Below are positions 16,812-24,415 of a DNA stretch of 64,000 nt, piece by piece (the first letter of the stretch is position 1; each line of letters opens with the position of its first letter). The notes under the pieces are model-generated. The model did no database searches and was not told the DNA's origin. It saw only the letters and a program-made list of their open reading frames with translations. The stretch covers positions 110,586 to 174,585 of the forward strand of contig NZ_REEZ01000008.1 in assembly GCF_003990445.1 (NCBI RefSeq). Reading direction: 5' to 3'. Made by a program: the position numbers and the translations under genes. This DNA is from Pararhodobacter zhoushanensis. GTDB taxonomy: Bacteria; Pseudomonadota; Alphaproteobacteria; Rhodobacterales; Rhodobacteraceae.

Positions 16812-16833
16812 TGCGACAAGTTCTCTTGTCGCA
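16812..16833. promoter_or_regulatory. Perfect inverted repeat upstream of repA
   Basis: TGCGACAAG-TTCT-CTTGTCGCA forms 9-bp perfect arms (16812-16820/16825-16833), about 75 bp before the repA start. Its position fits a RepA/RepB operator for repABC autorepression or a centromere-like site. A second, shorter inverted repeat (AGGGCC/GGCCCT, 16872-16877/16886-16891) lies in the presumed leader. The sequence differs from the repC-associated palindrome. Confidence 0.6.
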
Positions 16834-16908
16834 AGACTGCGAAATTCCCGCGTTTTAGCGACGAAACAAGAAGGGCCCACCAAGAGGCCCTGAAGGCATG
16901 AGGGCAGC

Positions 16909-18111
16909 ATGATCGCATCCAGCGACACACAGACGACTGAGTCCATCGCAGCCTCGATCGCCGCGAATGCCGCACGGCTGTCCGAAGCGCTGAACAACCA
17001 TATGCGCAACAGCTTTCGGCCTGAAAGCCGGAAAACACTGCGCAAGTTTCAGTCTTCTGAGGTTTCCGAGCTGACCGGGATCAGCATGTCGAATCTCAGA
17101 ACGCGCCATCAGGATGGTGACTTTCCCGAGGTCGAAACCGATTCTCGTGGTCGGCGGATGTATTCTGCCGAAGAGATAGACCAGATCCGCCACGTCATGG
17201 CGCGCACGGGCCGCAACGGTGAGACCTATCTGCCGGGCCGCCGCGACGGCGACGCGTTGCAGATCCTGTCGGTGGTGAACTTCAAAGGCGGCTCCAGCAA
17301 GACGACCAGCGCCATCCATCTGGCGCAGCGTTATGCGTTGCGTGGCTACCGCGTGCTCGCCATCGACATGGACCCACAGGCCAGCCTGACCACCATGTTC
17401 GGCTATCGCCCCGAGATCGAATTTGCCCAAAGCGGCACGATTTACGATGCGCTGCGCTATGAAGATCCGGTCCCGCTCAGCCAGGTCGCTCGCAAGACGT
17501 ATTTCCATAACCTCGATCTGGCACCCGCCGGGTTGATGTTGTCAGAGTATGAGACCGAAACGGCCTATGCCCTTCAGCACAAGCTGGACCCGCCCTTCAC
17601 CCAACGGCTGGCGATTGCTCTCGATGAAGTTGAAGCAAACTACGACCTTGTGATCATCGACTGCCCGCCACAGCTGGGTTTCACCACGATGACCGCCTTG
17701 CTGGCGTCCACCGGGCTGCTGATCACCGTTGTGCCCAGCATGCTTGACGTTGCATCAATGGCCCAATTCCTTGAAATGGCAGGGGAAACTGTCCGAACGC
17801 TGGAAGAAGCGACCGGGCCGATCGACTGGGCTTTCCTGAAGTTTCTGATCGCGCGCTACGAGCCGACCGATGTGCCGCAATCGCAAATGGCCGGTTTCCT
17901 GCGCTCGATTCTGCTCGATCAGGTACTCAATACGCCGATGCTGAAATCGACCGCGATCTCGGATGCCGGGATGACCCAGCAGACGATTTACGAACTGGAG
18001 CCGTCGCAGGTGATCAAGAAAACCCTCGACCGGATCATGGAAAGCGTGAACGGCGTGGCGGACGAGTTCGAGAAGACGATCCAGCTGGCCTGGGGAAGAG
18101 AGAGTGACTGA
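16909..18111 (+). CDS. repA: Plasmid partitioning protein RepA (ParA-type ATPase)
   Basis: A 400-residue ParA-family ATPase of a repABC operon. The N-terminus carries a MerR-like helix-turn-helix (SSEVSELTGISMSNLRTRHQDGDFPEV, about residues 49-75), found in the long autoregulatory ParA proteins. The deviant Walker A KGGSSKTTSA lies near residue 125. Walker A' DMDPQASLTTMF and Walker B VIIDCPPQLG follow. RepA drives plasmid segregation with RepB and represses the operon. ATG 16909 has GAGGG just upstream. The repA stop overlaps the repB start by one base. Confidence 0.95.
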   Translation: MIASSDTQTTESIAASIAANAARLSEALNNHMRNSFRPESRKTLRKFQSSEVSELTGISMSNLRTRHQDGDFPEVETDSRGRRMYSAEEIDQIRHVMARTGRNGETYLPGRRDGDALQILSVVNFKGGSSKTTSAIHLAQRYALRGYRVLAIDMDPQASLTTMFGYRPEIEFAQSGTIYDALRYEDPVPLSQVARKTYFHNLDLAPAGLMLSEYETETAYALQHKLDPPFTQRLAIALDEVEANYDLVIIDCPPQLGFTTMTALLASTGLLITVVPSMLDVASMAQFLEMAGETVRTLEEATGPIDWAFLKFLIARYEPTDVPQSQMAGFLRSILLDQVLNTPMLKSTAISDAGMTQQTIYELEPSQVIKKTLDRIMESVNGVADEFEKTIQLAWGRESD

Positions 18112-19082
18112 TGGCACGCCGTAACCTGTTTCAACCCCCTCCCCCGCCGCCCACCGATGAGACCGAAAAGGCCGACGCCAAGTCGCGCTTTCCCAATACC
18201 GGCGCGATGAGTGGCGTGAAATCCACGCTCAAGGATCTGTCCAGCAACGCCGTGCGCGACATCGCGCCCGAGATGATCGACGACGGCGGCCCCAAGGACC
18301 GGCTGACGTTCAACGATGCCGACGTGGCGCTGCTGGCAGACAGTATCCGCCAGCACGGCCAGCAAGTGCCCATCATGGTTCGCCCGGTCCCCGAACGGCC
18401 CGGGCATTACCGCGTTGTCTATGGCCGGCGGCGTCTGCACGCGCTACGGCTTCTCGGCTTGCCTGCCAAGGCACTGGTGCGCTCGCTATCGGACGAGCAG
18501 GCGGTGCTGGCGCAAGGACAGGAAAACTCGCAGCGGCTGGACCCCAGCTTTATCGAGAAGGCGCTTTTCGCCGCCGAACTGTCCTCAGCGGGCTATGAGC
18601 AAGCCGTCATCATGGACGCGCTGGCCGTCGACAAGCCGATGCTGTCGCGCATGAACAAGGTTGCGCGCAGTCTGCCGGCCGAGGTGATCGAACGCATTGG
18701 CCCGGCGCATGGTGTCGGTCGTCGCCGCTGGGAAGAACTGGCCGACGTTGTCCGCGTTCAGGATCTGGACATGCTGGCTGTGGCGGCTGCCGTTGATCTG
18801 GATGGCATTCAGGCTTCCGATGAGCGCTTCGCGCGCCTCAGCGATGCTGCCCTTGCCCAAAGTCGCGCACAGACCCCGCCGCGCCCTGCGGCCTCCCCTG
18901 CCCTGTCGATCAGTCTGGACGACGGCACGGTTCTGGCCGAGGTGACGGAATCCGCGCGGTCCTTGACCGTCAAGCTCTCGAAATCAACTTCGCCGGCATT
19001 TGCGCAATGGTTGCGCGACAATGCCGAGGAAGAACTCATGCGGTTGCATGAGGCCTGGCGCGCATCGCGCGCGTCTGACTGA
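18111..19082 (+). CDS. repB: Plasmid partitioning protein RepB (ParB-type)
   Basis: A 323-residue ParB-like centromere-binding protein. The N-terminal ParB/Srx domain contains LADSIRQHGQQVPIMVRP and the conserved HYRVVYGRRRLHALRLLG box (about residues 98-115), followed by the helix-turn-helix region IEKALFAAELSSAGYEQAVIMDALAVDKPMLSRMNKVAR. It should bind plasmid parS palindromes; the repeated TTGTCCGCGGACAA sites in and near repC are candidates. It is co-transcribed with repA (overlapping start/stop) and precedes repC by about 225 bp. Confidence 0.95.
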   Translation: MARRNLFQPPPPPPTDETEKADAKSRFPNTGAMSGVKSTLKDLSSNAVRDIAPEMIDDGGPKDRLTFNDADVALLADSIRQHGQQVPIMVRPVPERPGHYRVVYGRRRLHALRLLGLPAKALVRSLSDEQAVLAQGQENSQRLDPSFIEKALFAAELSSAGYEQAVIMDALAVDKPMLSRMNKVARSLPAEVIERIGPAHGVGRRRWEELADVVRVQDLDMLAVAAAVDLDGIQASDERFARLSDAALAQSRAQTPPRPAASPALSISLDDGTVLAEVTESARSLTVKLSKSTSPAFAQWLRDNAEEELMRLHEAWRASRASD

Positions 19083-19307
19083 AAACCCCTCAACCCCCGC
19101 AACACAGGAGCACGAACCGCAGCCAGAAAAAGAAAGAGCCCCCCAAGGTCACCCCCGGAGAGCCCAATCTGTACTTTGCACCTTCAGATTTACCAGCTTC
19201 TCCCCGCCAGTCAACACCAACCGATTCGGTTGATCGGTAAACTGCGTCTTTTTTTCAAGGACGGCGGGCGACCCGCTATTTCCTGATCAGGTTGCCGTGA
19301 AGAAATC
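19083..19307. promoter_or_regulatory. repB-repC intergenic region: attenuator and candidate antisense-RNA locus
   Basis: In repABC plasmids this gap usually encodes a small antisense RNA (ctRNA/incA) that limits RepC. Here two mutually exclusive stems share bases: CAACCG/CGGTTG (19218-19223/19227-19232) and ACCGAT/ATCGGT (19220-19225/19233-19238). They are followed by seven Ts (19249-19255), so the plus strand can form a terminator before repC. A third stem, GCGGG-CGA-CCCGC (19264-19276), and a palindrome CCTGATCAGG (19282-19291) precede the repC start. The ctRNA itself is inferred from family knowledge; I could not fix its ends. Confidence 0.6.
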
Positions 19308-20399
19308 ATGGCTTTCATTCAAACTGCTGCGGCCCTCGGCCAGCGGCCCGGGATGGGTTTGTCCGCGGACAACGCTCTCCCCGAGCGTCACATCGTTGTC
19401 GAACTGCTCAGAAGCGCGGCGCCGCTACTGGGATTGAAACCAGCCGTCCTGGCAACACTGGAAGCGATGTTGTCGTGCCTTGCACCCAAGCGCACGCATC
19501 ACACTGTGTTCGCCTCGAACGCCACCCTCGCCTTCCGGCGCAACGGATTGTCAGACCGCACGATCCGTCGTCACGCCGCACTCTTGCAAGAGTATGGGCT
19601 TTTGCTGCGCAACGACAGCCCTAACAAGAAACGCTATTCGCGCCACTCAAGCGCCGACGGTGCCACGCTGCGCTTCGGCTTTGACCTGACGCCGCTGTTC
19701 GACCGGCTGCAGCACATTGCCCATTTGGCAGCCCAAGCCGAACAACAGCGCGAACGACTTGCCTATCTTCGCTGCAAGCTGCGCAGCGCGGCGCAGGATG
19801 CCTTGCTCCGTAATGCCGAAGACGCTGTTGCTTTGGACAGCCTTAAAGCGCTGCGCCGCAAACTGACCGCCGAAGACTGCGAAGCATTGCTGAGTGCGCT
19901 GAATCCCGTGCCTGCGGAAGGCCGTGAAGATCCCGCGCAACAGCCCCCTTTGTCCGCCAGCGACGGTCAATTTGTCCGCCACTATCAGAAGTCAAATAAA
20001 GAAATTACTGAAAGAAAGAGCGCTGAGAACGGCGCAAAATCCGAACACAGCGCTGACCCTCAAGACCTGAGCGTAAACGATCTGGTGCAAGCCTGCCCTG
20101 AAGCGGCGCAATTCGCACAGGCCCCGGTCCGAACCACGCATGATGTGGTCACCCATGCCAGAGTTCTTGCCCCCATGCTGGGTATTGACGCCGCAAGTTA
20201 CCACGCCGCGCAGGACCGCATTGGCCCCCTGGGTGCAGCCGTTACCGTTTGGGCGTTGGTGCAGCGGCATGACACAATCAGACGCGTCGGAGCCTATTTC
20301 CGTGCAATCACCAGCGGGGCGAAAAGCGACGGCTTCGACCCCTTCTCGCTTGTGCGTCGGATGCTGAGCAACGCAGCGGGAGCTGGCTGTGCTACGTGA
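19308..20399 (+). CDS. repC: Plasmid replication initiator RepC
   Basis: A 363-residue RepC, the replication initiator of repABC plasmids. The N-terminal domain (LLGLKPAVLATLEAMLSCLAPKRTHHTVFASNATLAFRRNGLSDRTIRRHAALLQEYGLL) is the characteristic winged-helix initiator region, and the C-terminus (DVVTHARVLAPMLGIDAASYHAAQDRIGPLGAAVTVWALVQR) is also typical. The origin is generally thought to lie inside repC. The local drop in GC at about 19986-20020 is the best candidate here. Two copies of TTTGTCCGCCA (19949 and 19971) and a TTGTCCGCGGACAA palindrome near the start (19359) lie within the gene. Confidence 0.95.
   Translation: MAFIQTAAALGQRPGMGLSADNALPERHIVVELLRSAAPLLGLKPAVLATLEAMLSCLAPKRTHHTVFASNATLAFRRNGLSDRTIRRHAALLQEYGLLLRNDSPNKKRYSRHSSADGATLRFGFDLTPLFDRLQHIAHLAAQAEQQRERLAYLRCKLRSAAQDALLRNAEDAVALDSLKALRRKLTAEDCEALLSALNPVPAEGREDPAQQPPLSASDGQFVRHYQKSNKEITERKSAENGAKSEHSADPQDLSVNDLVQACPEAAQFAQAPVRTTHDVVTHARVLAPMLGIDAASYHAAQDRIGPLGAAVTVWALVQRHDTIRRVGAYFRAITSGAKSDGFDPFSLVRRMLSNAAGAGCAT
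19359..19372. repeat. 14-bp palindrome TTGTCCGCGGACAA, copy 1 (candidate parS)
   Basis: A perfect 14-bp palindrome in the first codons of repC. The same sequence recurs at 20402-20415 (perfect), and near-copies occur at 20640-20653 (TTGTCCGCGAACAG) and 22835-22848 (TTGTCCACGGACAA). The clustering around repC suggests RepB-binding centromere sites. Confidence 0.65.
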
Positions 20400-20400
20400 A

Positions 20401-20416
20401 ATTGTCCGCGGACAAT
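20401..20416. repeat. 16-bp palindrome ATTGTCCGCGGACAAT just after repC, copy 2 (candidate parS)
   Basis: This perfect 16-bp palindrome starts two bases after the repC stop codon and contains the same 14-bp core as the site inside repC. It is the best-formed copy of the family. A non-coding position right after the initiator gene argues for a cis-acting function such as parS or an incompatibility determinant. Confidence 0.7.
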
Positions 20417-20639
20417 GGAAACAGCGATGCCAATTCATCGGGTCTTCTGCGAAATCCTTGTGACGCAGCGAGATACGGACTGTGCCTCAGGGCCCTGTGG
20501 TGCTATCACCAGACGGTGCCTGAGACGCCAGCAAGAGGGCGCCCGGAACGCCCCCTTCCCTTCTGTTCACTGCGATAGTTCCGGCAGCCGGAACATAATT
20601 CCAATTCGGTTGACCACCCGAATTGCGCCACGCTACCTG

Positions 20640-20653
20640 TTGTCCGCGAACAG
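20640..20653. repeat. Degenerate copy 3 of the repC palindrome
   Basis: TTGTCCGCGAACAG differs from the 14-bp core at two positions and lies directly before the acyl-CoA synthetase ribosome binding site. It keeps its own outer symmetry (CTGTT/AACAG). Confidence 0.5.
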
Positions 20654-20664
20654 GGAGGAACCGT

Positions 20665-22125
20665 ATGCGCTGGGTGGATGAACTGATCGACGGCAAGCCG
20701 GACAGCGATACTGCGATCATCGATCATGACGGCTCGATCTTGAGCTATGAGGCCCTCCGTGCTGAGATCACACGCGCTACACAAAGGTTGATTGCACAGG
20801 GTGTCGAACCCGGCGACCGCGTGTTGATCGTAGCGGAGAACTGTGCGCAGCTGGCTATCGGTTTTCTTGCTACTACGCGCCTGCGGGCCTGGTGCATTCC
20901 GGTGAATGCACGTGTCACGGCCAACGAACTTGATGCCATTCGCAGCCATGCGACGCCCCGGGTCACGCTTTTTACCACCGCAGTATCACCTGACGCACAA
21001 ACCCATGCCGACCGTCTGGGCGCCACGCAGCAGGCGCCGGACTGGACAGCGCTTACCGACTCGACTGTCGTCCCCGAGCCTGTTTTCGACACGCCTGCCC
21101 GGCAGGTTGCGGCGATGGTCTATACCTCGGGGACAACCGGCGCACCCAAGGGTGTGATGCTGTCGCACCAAAGTCTTGTCTTCAACGCTACCGTCTCTGC
21201 CCGCACCCGGCATTTTGCCCCCGGCGACACGCTGATCCTGACGCTGCCCTGTACCCACATCATGGCGCTGTCGACGTCGCTGCTTGCGGGGCTGAGCGGT
21301 GGTGCGACGATCCGCTTTCTGGCCCGCTTTACCGTCGACGCGCAACTGCGCGAGTTGGCAGAGGGCGGGACGGTCATGTCGGTCGTGCCACAGATCTTTG
21401 ACCAGCTGTTGCGCAAGCTGGATGCGGACAACGCCGCCCTCACCGCGCCCCGCTTGCGAATGATCGGCTGCGGTGGCGCGCCTCTGGACCCGGCGTTGAA
21501 AGCCCGGGTGGAAGCGCGCTTTGGCCTGACGCTTCAAAACGGCTATGGGCTGACCGAGGCCGGGCCGGGCGTTTCCTCGACAATCTACGGACCGCCACGC
21601 AGCGATGGCTCCATCGGTTACGTTTACCCCGAGTGCGCGGTGCAGATTGATGCGCCCGACGGGGATGGGGCAGGGGAGCTGCTCTTTCGCGGGCCGGGTG
21701 TGATGCTGGGGTACTACCGCAACCCGCAGGCCACGGCTGAAGTGATGACCGAAACCGGATACCTGCGCACCGGCGATCTGGCGCGGATCGACCCGGACGG
21801 CGCGCTGCATCTGGTTGGGCGGAAGAAGGAGCTGATCGTCCGCTCAGGCTTCAACATCTACCCGCCCGAGGTCGAGGCGGCGCTGATGTCCTGTCCGGGT
21901 GTGCTGCAAGCCGCCGTGGTGGGGCGCACCCATGCGGGCAATGAAGAGGTGTTGGCCTTTGTCACGACCAATGGCTCGACCGACACTGCCACGATTGCGG
22001 CGCATCTGCGCCAGCACCTTGCGCCCTACAAACAACCCCAGCACATCACCATCGTAGCCGCGATGCCGATGACCTCGGCCGGAAAGATCCGCAAACCGGC
22101 GCTGGTCGAAGGCTTCTCGCCTTAG
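20665..22125 (+). CDS. Class I adenylate-forming acyl-CoA synthetase
   Basis: A 486-residue AMP-binding enzyme that activates a carboxylic acid to its CoA thioester via an acyl-adenylate. The P-loop is VYTSGTTGAPKGVMLSH (near residue 150). NGYGLTEAGPG, YLRTGDLARIDPDG, GRKKELIVRSGFNIYPPEVE and the catalytic-lysine end PMTSAGKIRKPAL are all in order. ATG 20665 has GGAGGA 5-6 bp upstream; an in-frame ATG at 20623 lies before the ribosome binding site. It overlaps the stop of the convergent thioesterase by 4 bp. Substrate class (fatty or aryl acid) cannot be told. Confidence 0.9.
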   Translation: MRWVDELIDGKPDSDTAIIDHDGSILSYEALRAEITRATQRLIAQGVEPGDRVLIVAENCAQLAIGFLATTRLRAWCIPVNARVTANELDAIRSHATPRVTLFTTAVSPDAQTHADRLGATQQAPDWTALTDSTVVPEPVFDTPARQVAAMVYTSGTTGAPKGVMLSHQSLVFNATVSARTRHFAPGDTLILTLPCTHIMALSTSLLAGLSGGATIRFLARFTVDAQLRELAEGGTVMSVVPQIFDQLLRKLDADNAALTAPRLRMIGCGGAPLDPALKARVEARFGLTLQNGYGLTEAGPGVSSTIYGPPRSDGSIGYVYPECAVQIDAPDGDGAGELLFRGPGVMLGYYRNPQATAEVMTETGYLRTGDLARIDPDGALHLVGRKKELIVRSGFNIYPPEVEAALMSCPGVLQAAVVGRTHAGNEEVLAFVTTNGSTDTATIAAHLRQHLAPYKQPQHITIVAAMPMTSAGKIRKPALVEGFSP

Positions 22126-22532
22126 CGTCGGGTGATGACTTTGAAGGTGCCACTGGCGCGGGCGATGAGAACACCCGTTTCGTCGTGGATCTCGCCCTCG
22201 GAGAAATAGATCGACTTGCCACCACCGACGCGCCGGGCCTCACAAATCAACCGCGTGCCGCGCGGTTGTGCCAGATAGCTGACATTCAGGTTCAGTGTAA
22301 CCGAGGGTCGGAACGTGTCGGGGTTTCCCTCCCAGCAGCCGGAGGATCCCAGTGTGGTGTCAAGGATCGAGGCATAGACGCCGCCGTGGGGAATACCCAT
22401 CGGGTTCAGCAGATGCGGGCCGATGTCCAGCTCGAAGCGTGCATAGCCGTCGGAATAGCCGGTCTTGCGTGCGCCGATCAGGCCCATGAAACCGCGGGCG
22501 CTGCTGGGGTAGGGGGAGATGTCGTCAGGCAT
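22122..22532 (-). CDS. PaaI-family hotdog thioesterase
   Basis: A 136-residue hotdog-fold acyl-CoA thioesterase. The conserved motif NPMGIPHGGVYASILDTTLG (about residues 43-62) contains the HGG active-site loop of PaaI/YdiI-type enzymes, and the C-terminal strands end ASGTFKVI. It would hydrolyse an acyl- or aryl-CoA, perhaps as a release valve for CoA-ester intermediates. Its start overlaps the upstream IclR gene by 8 bp, so both are probably one transcript. The acyl-CoA synthetase gene is convergent. Confidence 0.88.
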   Translation of the reverse strand: MPDDISPYPSSARGFMGLIGARKTGYSDGYARFELDIGPHLLNPMGIPHGGVYASILDTTLGSSGCWEGNPDTFRPSVTLNLNVSYLAQPRGTRLICEARRVGGGKSIYFSEGEIHDETGVLIARASGTFKVITRR

Positions 22533-23358
22533 GGGGCGTGGGTCTCAGGCTAAGGGTCTGGGCCGCGCGCAACAGACGCGGCGCGTATTGATCGATCAGG
22601 GTGTCGGCAGGGTTGAGGAACCCGAAACCGCCAACATTGAGCGCATACTGCGATTGCCCCTGCTCAGGGCGAACGGGCGCAGCGATGCCGTTGATCTCTT
22701 TGCGCCATTCCCCGAACGAGGTACAGAACCCATAGCGCGCGAAATCCTCGCGCGCACGGGCCAGCCCGTTTTTCAGCCGCGCGTGATCTGCGACATCGGC
22801 GCGGCGCAGCGCGTCCTCGAGCAGCGACTCCTGTTTGTCCACGGACAATCCCATCAGGCTGGCACGTCCGATCGAGCTGTGAAACAGCGGCACCTGCGCG
22901 CCCAGATGAAAGATCATCGATACCGAATTCGGTGAACGGTGGGTGGCAAGATAGACCACCGACTGCCCGAAGCGTTCCCCCAGGGCGGCGGCTACGTTGG
23001 GGTTGTCTCCCCGGCAGATGTCGGCAAGTTCCAACTGCGCGCGGTCTTTCAGCTCCATCCCGGCAAGCACGCCGTGACCCAGTGTCAGCACGCCGGGGCC
23101 AAGCCGATAAGCGCCGCCCGGTTCGGCTTGCACCAGATAGCCCAGCTTGCACAGCGTGTAGGTCAGCCGCGTCACCGTCGCTTTGGGCAGGCCGGTGCGG
23201 CTGGCGAAGCTCTGATTGGACAGGGTGATCTCATTCGGGCGAAAGGCTCGCAGCAGGGCCAGCCCGCGCGACAGCGCGACGACGAACTTGGGGTCGCTGG
23301 CGTCGTCCATCGGATCGTCTTCAGGATCGGTCACGCGGCCTCCGGTGTTGTTTCGCAT
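22525..23358 (-). CDS. IclR-family transcriptional regulator
   Basis: A 277-residue regulator. An N-terminal winged helix (ALSRGLALLRAFRPNEITLSNQSFASRTGLPKATVTRLTYTLCKLGYL, residues about 29-75) precedes a C-terminal IclR effector domain with VVYLATHRSPNSVSMIFHLGAQVPLFHSSIGRASL. IclR members commonly control aromatic-acid or CoA-ester catabolic genes. It leads the thioesterase gene. Candidates for control are the adjacent synthetase and the carotenoid-oxygenase/hydrolase divergon. One copy of the repC palindrome lies inside this gene (22835-22848). Confidence 0.88.
   Translation of the reverse strand: MRNNTGGRVTDPEDDPMDDASDPKFVVALSRGLALLRAFRPNEITLSNQSFASRTGLPKATVTRLTYTLCKLGYLVQAEPGGAYRLGPGVLTLGHGVLAGMELKDRAQLELADICRGDNPNVAAALGERFGQSVVYLATHRSPNSVSMIFHLGAQVPLFHSSIGRASLMGLSVDKQESLLEDALRRADVADHARLKNGLARAREDFARYGFCTSFGEWRKEINGIAAPVRPEQGQSQYALNVGGFGFLNPADTLIDQYAPRLLRAAQTLSLRPTPHA
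22835..22848. repeat. Near-copy 4 of the repC palindrome, inside the IclR gene
   Basis: TTGTCCACGGACAA keeps both 6-bp arms of the repC-linked palindrome and differs only in the centre. It lies in coding sequence 2.4 kb from repC. A site in an unrelated gene is hard to explain by coding constraint. Confidence 0.5.
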
Positions 23359-23376
23359 ATCAGAATAACGTTCCGA

Positions 23377-24354
23377 TCAGCGGGACGCAATGTCGACGCC
23401 GTGTGTGTCGTCGTCTCGCATCCGTATCGTCAGGTTATCCCGTCCGACCCATGCGCCGCAGTGGTCGCAGGCATAGCGCGCGCGCAGGATGGAGCCGCAG
23501 GCGTGGACCCGCAGATCGGGGGGAGGGTGGCCGTCGTTGCACCAGCGATCCCCCCAGTCGGCGATAGCCAGCAGCAGCGGGTAGAAACCCTCGGCCCGTG
23601 GCAGGACCGAGTAGAGCAGCTTGCGGCCCTGCGCCTCTTCGGCCACCAGACCCAGCTCCTTGAGCTTGTCCAGCCGGTCGCGCACCACACTGGTTCCCAG
23701 CGCCAGTTCCTGCACGATGGCGAGCATGTGGCGCGGGCCCTGAAACAGCAGATAGAGGATCTCGTTGCAGGGCAGATCGCCGACCAGCGAGGCCGCGACC
23801 GTTCCCGCCTCTTGCGAGGTCGCAGCGGTGAAGCTGGCGTCATTGCGCCGGGCAAGGCGCGGGCGCGGCTCGGCCTCGATCTGTTCGGGCTGGGTCCGGT
23901 GAATTGCGACAGTGCCGCTCGTTACGGGCTCGCGGCACTCAGAGCAGCGCCAGGTCGCGCCGATGACGTGGCCGCAGTCCTTGTGCACGATGTCGAAGGG
24001 CAGGATGTCGGCGCCGCCGGGATTGGCCTGATGCCAGAGCCAGATCGCATACATCGCGTCCTGCAGGTCCAGCGCCTTGGCAGTGGGGGCGTAGTCCAGT
24101 GTGGCCTGACCGGGGCCGATGAACCGGCGGTACATCATCTGCTCGCGGCACAGATGCGCCAGTCGCAGGGACAGGGTTTGCCGGGGAATGTTCAGAGCGC
24201 GCTGAAAGGCGCTGAAGCGGCGGGTGCCGTTGAACGCCTCTTTCAGGATCAGCATGGTCCAAGGATCGCCCAGCACCCTCAAGGCCCTGAGCAGAGCCGT
24301 CGCGGGGGGGCCGCTGGTTTCGGGGGCAGGGGGGGCAGTATCCACGGGCCGCAT
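23377..24354 (-). CDS. Tandem HxlR-type winged-helix regulator
   Basis: A protein of about 325 residues with two HxlR-like DNA-binding units in one chain. Unit 1 has LLRALRVLGDPWTMLILKEAFNGTRRFSAFQRALNIPRQTLSLRLAHL and unit 2 has NEILYLLFQGPRHMLAIVQELALGTSVVRDRLDKLKELGLV. Each is followed by a segment with paired cysteines (CGH/CSEC and CGS/CDHCGAW) that could bind zinc. Ordinary HxlR proteins are about 110 residues and dimerise, so this is a fused dimer-like architecture. The start is uncertain: ATG 24354 is used, and a GTG at 24423 overlapping the oxygenase stop is possible. It follows the oxygenase gene and probably regulates it. Confidence 0.75.
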   Translation of the reverse strand: MRPVDTAPPAPETSGPPATALLRALRVLGDPWTMLILKEAFNGTRRFSAFQRALNIPRQTLSLRLAHLCREQMMYRRFIGPGQATLDYAPTAKALDLQDAMYAIWLWHQANPGGADILPFDIVHKDCGHVIGATWRCSECREPVTSGTVAIHRTQPEQIEAEPRPRLARRNDASFTAATSQEAGTVAASLVGDLPCNEILYLLFQGPRHMLAIVQELALGTSVVRDRLDKLKELGLVAEEAQGRKLLYSVLPRAEGFYPLLLAIADWGDRWCNDGHPPPDLRVHACGSILRARYACDHCGAWVGRDNLTIRMRDDDTHGVDIASR

Positions 24355-24415
24355 CCTTTTCGCGCGACCCAAGCACGGCGCGCCGGCGATGGCAACCAGC
24401 CCCCCTGATCCGCGC

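Larger units (their letters stand above)
20400..20664. other. repC downstream region with palindromes
   Basis: No gene is evident between repC and the acyl-CoA synthetase. The region begins with the palindrome copy at 20401-20416 and ends with the degenerate copy at 20640-20653, which sits directly before the ribosome binding site of the next gene. A small stem TGGTG-CTAT-CACCA (20498-20511) could contribute to termination of repABC transcription. Confidence 0.45.
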
